From JANNOG01 sp050329415 (lineage in GTDB: Bacteria; Actinomycetota; Actinomycetes; Actinomycetales; JBBAYJ01): DNA of 30,959 bases. Each line of letters opens with the position of its first letter. The first letter of the stretch is position 1. Below the pieces are notes generated by a model. That model saw only the letters and a list, made by a program, of their open reading frames with translations. It was not told the origin of the DNA and did not search any database. The translations under genes and the position numbers were made by a program. Where the stretch lies: assembly GCA_050329415.1 (NCBI GenBank), contig JBHJOS010000159.1:1-30959 (forward strand), written 5' to 3'. Below, one piece after another: positions 26,228 to 30,959 of this stretch.

Positions 26228-26727
26228 CCGCGAATGATCTCGGTGAGCTGCTCCACCCCGCGGGGAGTGCCCACCACCACGAGCACGTCCCCGCCCACCA
26301 GCACCGACGCCGGCCCCGGGGCGGCGGACACCTCGGCGCCCCGCAGGATGGCGACGATCGAGGTGCCGGTGCGGGTGCGGGCGCGGGTGTCGCCCAGCGG
26401 CCGGCTGGCGAAGGGGCTGGCGACGTCGACGTCGATCCGGGAGACGGTGATTCCGGGGACGTCGGCGACCGCGTCGTCGAGGTGCGCGACGATCTCCGAC
26501 GCGCCGAGCAGGCCGGCCAGGGCCGCGGCCTCGTCCTCGGTGAGCACGACCACCTCGGCCGCCTCGTCTTCGTCGCGGCCGGAGTACAGCAGCAGCTCCC
26601 GACGTCCGCTGCGGTAGGTGACGAGGCCGACGTGGCGACCCCGTTCGGTGCGGAAGTCGTGCCGCAGCCCGATGCCCGGCAGGCGGGCCTCGTCGATGCG
26701 GAGGGGGCGGGGATGGCCGGCGCTCAC
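26224..26727 (-). CDS. TrkA-C-type regulatory subunit of the antiporter (KhtT-like)
   Basis: A 167-residue soluble protein from GTG 26727, the usual KhtT length; the frame is open to 26829 but the extra residues look unstructured. The N-terminal part (LPGIGLRHDFRTERGRHVGLVTYRSGRRELLLY) matches the KhtT-type domain. The C-terminal part is a TrkA-C (RCK_C) domain with GTSIVAILRGAEVSAAPGPA and GDVLVVVGTPRGVEQL. It is expected to bind a nucleotide or cation and gate the antiporter. Its stop overlaps the antiporter start (ATGA), so the two are translated together. Confidence 0.9.
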   Translation of the reverse strand: MSAGHPRPLRIDEARLPGIGLRHDFRTERGRHVGLVTYRSGRRELLLYSGRDEDEAAEVVVLTEDEAAALAGLLGASEIVAHLDDAVADVPGITVSRIDVDVASPFASRPLGDTRARTRTGTSIVAILRGAEVSAAPGPASVLVGGDVLVVVGTPRGVEQLTEIIRG

Positions 26728-26759
26728 GGGCGGCAGTCTGGCAGTGGCGACGGTGTCCT

Positions 26760-26890
26760 CCGGGCGCACCTCGCGCCTGATGCGCGGTCTGGCCGCCACG
26801 ACCAACCTCTCGTCAACTACACCGTCCACCGCTTCTGGACCTTCGGGCGGAGCCCGGCCGACGCCATCAGGCCCCCCGCCCGCGCGCCGA
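26760..26890 (+). pseudogene. Possible relic of a GtrA-family membrane protein 3' end
   Basis: On the plus strand LVNYTVHRFWTFGRS (about 26809-26853) closely resembles the C-terminal helix end of GtrA-like proteins. The preceding SRLMRGLAATTNL is in a different frame, joined by an apparent one-base loss at CTCTC near 26809. No upstream coding part remains, since the opposite strand encodes the antiporter subunit. The match is short and judged by eye, so chance similarity is a real possibility. Confidence 0.22.
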
Positions 26891-26892
26891 AC

Positions 26893-27729
26893 CTAGCCCG
26901 GCAGCATGACGGACTGACCGCCGTCCAGCACGACCGTCTGCCCGGTCACCCAGGAGGCGTCGTCACTGAGCAGCCAGGCGACCGCTCCCGCGACGTCGTC
27001 CGGGACACCGAGGCGCCGCAACGGGTAGGCGGCCGCAACGGTCTCCTCGCGCCCCTCGTAGAGCGCGGTCGCGAACCGGGTCTTGACGACGGCCGGGGCG
27101 ACGGCGTTGACCCGGACCGCGGGCGCGAGCTCGGCCGCCAACTGCCGGGTGAGGTGGATGAGCATGGCCTTGGAGGCGCCGTACATCCCGATCCCGGGCG
27201 ACGCCCGGACCCCGGCGATCGAGGCGACGTTGACGACTGCGCCGCCGTGCCCGCCCATCCCGGCGGCGTGGGCCGCCTGCGTCCACGCCAGCGCGGCGAG
27301 GACGTTGACCTCGACGATCTTGCGGGCGGCGGCGAGGTCGACCGTCAGCAGCGGCCCGTGCACGGGGTTGATCCCGGCGTTGTTGACGAGCAGGTCCAGG
27401 TGTCCGAACTCGGCGAGGGTCCGCTCGACCGCGGCCTGGCGGTGGCCCGGGTCGTCAGCCCGGCCCGCGACGCCGATCGCGGTCCGGCGACCGGCGGCCG
27501 CGTCGAGCTCGGCCACCGCTTCGGCCAGGAACTCCGCGTGGCGCGCGGTGAGGCACACCACGGCGCCCTCGGCGACGAGCCGGCGGGCCACCGCGAGGCC
27601 GATGCCCCGGCTGGCGCCCGTGACCACGGCCGCCCTCCCGGCGAGCCGCCCGGATGATCCCGGGGACCGCTGCCCGCCCGGGCCCCGGGCGGGCGGGTCA
27701 GTGATTCCCGGCTCTGTCGGATCGGGCAC
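26893..27729 (-). CDS. SDR-family NAD(P)-dependent oxidoreductase
   Basis: A 278-residue classical short-chain dehydrogenase. The cofactor motif TGASRGIG is at 37-44, NNAG near 116, and the catalytic set is Ser170 (NVASIAG), Tyr183 and Lys187 (YGASK). The C-terminal GDV-type signature VPDDVAGAVAWLLSDDASWVTGQTVVLDGG is typical. The first 25 residues are a Pro/Gly-rich extension. The GTG start at 27729 follows GGAGGGAGGG. It is divergent from a kinase/acyl-CoA dehydrogenase pair across a 73-base region; this trio commonly occurs together, and the SDR may oxidise a hydroxyacyl intermediate of the same route (inference). Confidence 0.92.
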   Translation of the reverse strand: MPDPTEPGITDPPARGPGGQRSPGSSGRLAGRAAVVTGASRGIGLAVARRLVAEGAVVCLTARHAEFLAEAVAELDAAAGRRTAIGVAGRADDPGHRQAAVERTLAEFGHLDLLVNNAGINPVHGPLLTVDLAAARKIVEVNVLAALAWTQAAHAAGMGGHGGAVVNVASIAGVRASPGIGMYGASKAMLIHLTRQLAAELAPAVRVNAVAPAVVKTRFATALYEGREETVAAAYPLRRLGVPDDVAGAVAWLLSDDASWVTGQTVVLDGGQSVMLPG

Positions 27730-27802
27730 GGGCCCTCCCTCCGTGACGACGGCTCGCGCTCGGCACGCCTACTGTCCCCGGTGAGTCAAGGGAGGGCGCA
27801 AC

Positions 27803-28855
27803 GTGGCGATCGAGCACGGGAGCGGTCCGCCGGACCTCGATGCCGGTGCCTTCGAGGCCTGGCTGGGCGAGCGGGTGACCGTGGCCGGACCCCTCACGTG
27901 GTCGCTGCTGGCCGGGGGCCGGTCCAACCTCGGCTACCTGCTGGAGGTGCCGAGGGCGCGCTACGTGTTGCGCCGCCCCCCGCTGGGCCACGTCCAGGCC
28001 ACGGCCCACGACATGGCCCGCGAGCACCGGGTGCAGTCGGCGCTGGCCGGGACCGGGGTGCCGGTGCCGCGCATGATCGGGCTCTGTGAGGACCCGTCGG
28101 TCGCGGGCGCGCCGTTCTATGTCATGGAGTACGTCGAGGGTCGGATCGTCCGCGATCCCCGCGACGCCGCCGGGCTCGGCCCCGGGCAGCGGGGGGCGGC
28201 TGCGCTGGCCATGATGGACACTCTCGCCGGGCTGCACCTGGTCGAGCCGGCGGCCGTCGGCCTCGACGGTTTCGGCCGGCCCGAGGGCTTCCTCGCCCGG
28301 CAGCTGCGCCGCTGGTGGACGCAGTACGAGGGGTCGCGCAGCCGCGAGGTGCCGGGCATCGACCGGCTGCCCGGGCTCCTGGGGGCGCGAGTGCCGGAGC
28401 AGCGCCGGTCGACCGTGGTCCACGGTGACTACCGGCTGGACAACCTGGTCCTCGGCGACGACGGCGGGGTCCGGGCCGTGCTCGACTGGGAGATGGCCAC
28501 CCTCGGCGACCCGCTGGCCGACGTCGGGCTGCTGCTCGCGTACTGGGAGGGACTCGGCGGCGGCGAGCACGGGGTGGTCCCGGCGCCGGGACTCGTGCCC
28601 GGGCCGGGCTCCGGGTTCCCCCCGGGCCGGGACCTCGTCGAGCGCTACGCCGGCGCCGTCGGCGCCGACGTGGCCGACGTGGCCGACCTCGCCTGGTACG
28701 TCGCCTTCGGGTACTTCAAGATCGCCGTGATCCTCGAGGGGATCCACCGCCGGCACGCCCTCGGGCAGACCGTCGGCGCCGGTTTCGAGGGCATCGGCGC
28801 CCTGGTCCCGCCGCTCGTGGGGGCGGGGCTGCGGGTGCTGGACGAGGGGATCTGA
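27803..28855 (+). CDS. APH-fold phosphotransferase (ACAD10/11 kinase-domain-like)
   Basis: A 350-residue kinase of the aminoglycoside phosphotransferase fold. Catalytic-loop HGDYRLDN is at 207-214 and the metal-binding Asp228 lies in VLDWE. The nucleotide-binding region includes GGRSNLGYLLEVP and YVLRRPPLGH. The latter and FYVMEYVEGRIV are typical of the acyl-CoA-dehydrogenase-associated subfamily rather than antibiotic-resistance enzymes. The GTG start at 27803 follows GGGAGGG. It lies one base from an acyl-CoA dehydrogenase, mirroring the fused kinase and dehydrogenase domains of ACAD10/ACAD11, where the kinase phosphorylates 4-hydroxyacyl-CoA. The same role here is an inference from that architecture. 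Confidence 0.9.
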   Translation: MAIEHGSGPPDLDAGAFEAWLGERVTVAGPLTWSLLAGGRSNLGYLLEVPRARYVLRRPPLGHVQATAHDMAREHRVQSALAGTGVPVPRMIGLCEDPSVAGAPFYVMEYVEGRIVRDPRDAAGLGPGQRGAAALAMMDTLAGLHLVEPAAVGLDGFGRPEGFLARQLRRWWTQYEGSRSREVPGIDRLPGLLGARVPEQRRSTVVHGDYRLDNLVLGDDGGVRAVLDWEMATLGDPLADVGLLLAYWEGLGGGEHGVVPAPGLVPGPGSGFPPGRDLVERYAGAVGADVADVADLAWYVAFGYFKIAVILEGIHRRHALGQTVGAGFEGIGALVPPLVGAGLRVLDEGI

Positions 28856-28856
28856 C

Positions 28857-30101
<1,245 letters not shown>

Positions 30102-30177
30102 GGGTGCGTCACGGCGGGGCTGCGTCGAAGGCCCCTCACCCCAGAGCCACGGTCAAGCGGACAGGACTCATCGACTC

Positions 30178-30561
30178 TCAGTACGGCGACGCGAGGTGAG
30201 GAACCATCGGGAAGTGACGCACGTTGCGGGTCCACAGGTCCGCCTCCAGCTCGTACGCCGTGGCCGCGATGACGTAGTCCACGACATCGATGGTCGAGTG
30301 CGACGCGCGGTAGACCCGTGCGTATCGGCCCGCTCGCTCGGCAACCTCGTCCGACACGGGCACCCACGTGAGTACGGAGACCAGCCGTCGGACGGCGGAC
30401 CGTTCGTGAGATCGCATCCCCGCCAGCAGTTCGGTCTTCGTCAGTACCGACGCGGCCACCTGGTGGCCGGCACCGGCGGCCTTCGCCAACGCGACGCGCG
30501 CGTCGATGTTCCCGCGGAGCTGGTCGATGAGGACGGACGTGTCGGCAACGATCACCGACAC
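30178..30561 (-). CDS. vapC: VapC-type PIN-domain ribonuclease toxin
   Basis: A 127-residue PIN-domain protein. The first acidic residue is in VIVADTSVLIDQLRG, the second in VLTKTELLAGM, and others in DVVDYVIAATAYELEADLWTRNVRHF, whose TxNxxHF ending is typical of VapC. It is expected to cleave RNA (often tRNA or rRNA) in a Mg2+-dependent way and to be inactivated by the antitoxin. The GTG at 30561 starts one base after the antitoxin stop; a GTG at 30555 is an alternative with slightly better spacing to GAGG. The upstream extension of the frame is antitoxin shadow. GC is lower than in surrounding genes. Confidence 0.9.
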   Translation of the reverse strand: MSVIVADTSVLIDQLRGNIDARVALAKAAGAGHQVAASVLTKTELLAGMRSHERSAVRRLVSVLTWVPVSDEVAERAGRYARVYRASHSTIDVVDYVIAATAYELEADLWTRNVRHFPMVPHLASPY

Positions 30562-30562
30562 C

Positions 30563-30832
30563 TCACCCGAGCCCGTGCTCGACGGTCCGACGGGCCAGCC
30601 CGCGACGCTGCTGTTCCACGTACTCGGCTCCGTCCAGCCCGTCGAAGTCGTCCGGTTCGGCCGCACCGAAGGACTCGTCGAGAGCCTGCAACAGATCCTG
30701 GGTCCGGGCGGACAGGTAGACCTGCTCCACGGCGGCCCGGACGAGGTCGCCGATGGATCGTCCGGTGCGAGCCGCCTCGTCCTTGAGCCGCTCGTACTGG
30801 ACGTCCTCGAGAAGGATCTGGGTCCGGTGCAT
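30563..30832 (-). CDS. vapB: VapB-type ribbon-helix-helix antitoxin
   Basis: An 89-residue protein with an N-terminal RHH/CopG DNA-binding domain: the strand MHRTQILLED, helix VQYERLKDEAARTG, then RSIGDLVRAAVEQVYL. The acidic C-terminal half (LDESFGAAEPDDFDGLDG) is the usual toxin-binding tail. It would neutralise VapC and repress its own operon. The ATG at 30832 lies inside an 18-bp palindrome that is a likely operator. No Shine-Dalgarno sequence precedes it, so translation from a leaderless transcript or after the upstream gene stop (15 bases away) is plausible. Confidence 0.88.
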   Translation of the reverse strand: MHRTQILLEDVQYERLKDEAARTGRSIGDLVRAAVEQVYLSARTQDLLQALDESFGAAEPDDFDGLDGAEYVEQQRRGLARRTVEHGLG

Positions 30833-30849
30833 GATGTAACGCTACATCA
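30832..30849 (-). promoter_or_regulatory. Probable VapB operator palindrome over the vapB start codon
   Basis: TGATGTA (30832-30838) and TACATCA (30843-30849) are perfect 7-bp arms around ACGC. The site begins at the first base of the vapB start codon (minus strand) and includes the stop codon of the upstream gene. A site of this size next to an RHH antitoxin is the expected autoregulatory target. Confidence 0.6.
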
Positions 30850-30959
30850 CAGACCGGCGGCGGCCGCCAACGCGGCGTTCAGGTCCTTCCAGAGGTCCTC
30901 GACGTGCTCGCAGCCGACGCTCAGCCGCAGCAGCCCGGGCGGCACGTGCTCCTGACCGG
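30847..30959 (-). CDS. Cys/Met-metabolism PLP-dependent enzyme, C-terminal end (partial)
   Basis: Only the last 36-37 residues are in the window, from the right edge to the TGA at 30847. The sequence PPGLLRLSVGCEHVEDLWKDLNAAL is the characteristic C-terminus of the cystathionine gamma-synthase / gamma-lyase / O-acetylhomoserine sulfhydrylase family, where LRLSVGxE is conserved. Which member it is cannot be told from this piece. Its stop lies within the vapB operator, so read-through transcription into vapBC is possible. Confidence 0.75.
   Translation of the reverse strand, partial: GQEHVPPGLLRLSVGCEHVEDLWKDLNAALAAAAGL

Noticed and set aside
27803..28855. Antibiotic (aminoglycoside) phosphotransferase
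   Set aside because: The fold motif HGDxxxxN is shared, but YVLRRPPLGH and the one-base spacing to an acyl-CoA dehydrogenase point to the ACAD10/11-type subfamily.

Overview
The window comes from a high-GC actinomycete chromosome. Coding regions are roughly 70-80% GC with strong third-position GC bias, GTG starts are frequent, and the gene content is actinobacterial: a LuxR-type large ATP-binding regulator, a PafB/PafC-like WYL pair, a DUF418 protein, and a kinase plus acyl-CoA dehydrogenase pair. I cannot place it below order level from sequence alone. There is no phage, IS element, CRISPR array or rRNA. The only RNA gene I can support is a tRNA-Lys(UUU) at the left edge.

Left third (1-12.3 kb). 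After the tRNA come a large ATP-binding LuxR regulator and a small translationally coupled partner on the minus strand. Divergent from these is an amylosucrase, with a long perfect hairpin in the region between. Next are methylmalonate-semialdehyde dehydrogenase (mmsA), a frameshifted and truncated pseudogene ending in two more palindromic elements, a DUF418 membrane protein, an NADP-type malic enzyme and a TauE/SafE transporter.

Middle (12.3-19.4 kb). A Pseudomonas-type trehalose synthase (GH13) and a patatin-like phospholipase are followed by a minus-strand block of visibly lower GC (sampled 60-base lines 57-65%). This block holds a small secreted protein, two overlapping FtsX/MacB-like half-permeases and an ABC ATPase, with a good sigma70-type promoter embedded in the end of the upstream gene. 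It resembles the organisation of lactococcin-972-type bacteriocin loci, but the secreted protein is not one I recognise. It is the best candidate here for an undescribed system.

Right third (19.4-31 kb). Minus-strand genes encode two WYL regulators, a LolA/RseB-like secreted protein, a geranylgeranyl-reductase-family flavoprotein, a low-complexity two-TM protein and a KhtTU-like cation/proton antiporter with its TrkA-C-type subunit. An SDR dehydrogenase then stands divergent from a kinase and acyl-CoA dehydrogenase pair that looks like a split version of ACAD10/ACAD11. The window closes with a VapBC toxin-antitoxin pair, with an operator palindrome over the vapB start codon, and the 3' end of a Cys/Met-metabolism PLP enzyme.

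Functionally, amylosucrase (sucrose and alpha-glucan) and trehalose synthase (maltose and trehalose) suggest storage or osmoprotectant sugar metabolism. mmsA, malic enzyme and the kinase-ACAD-SDR group suggest catabolism of branched or hydroxylated acids feeding the TCA cycle.
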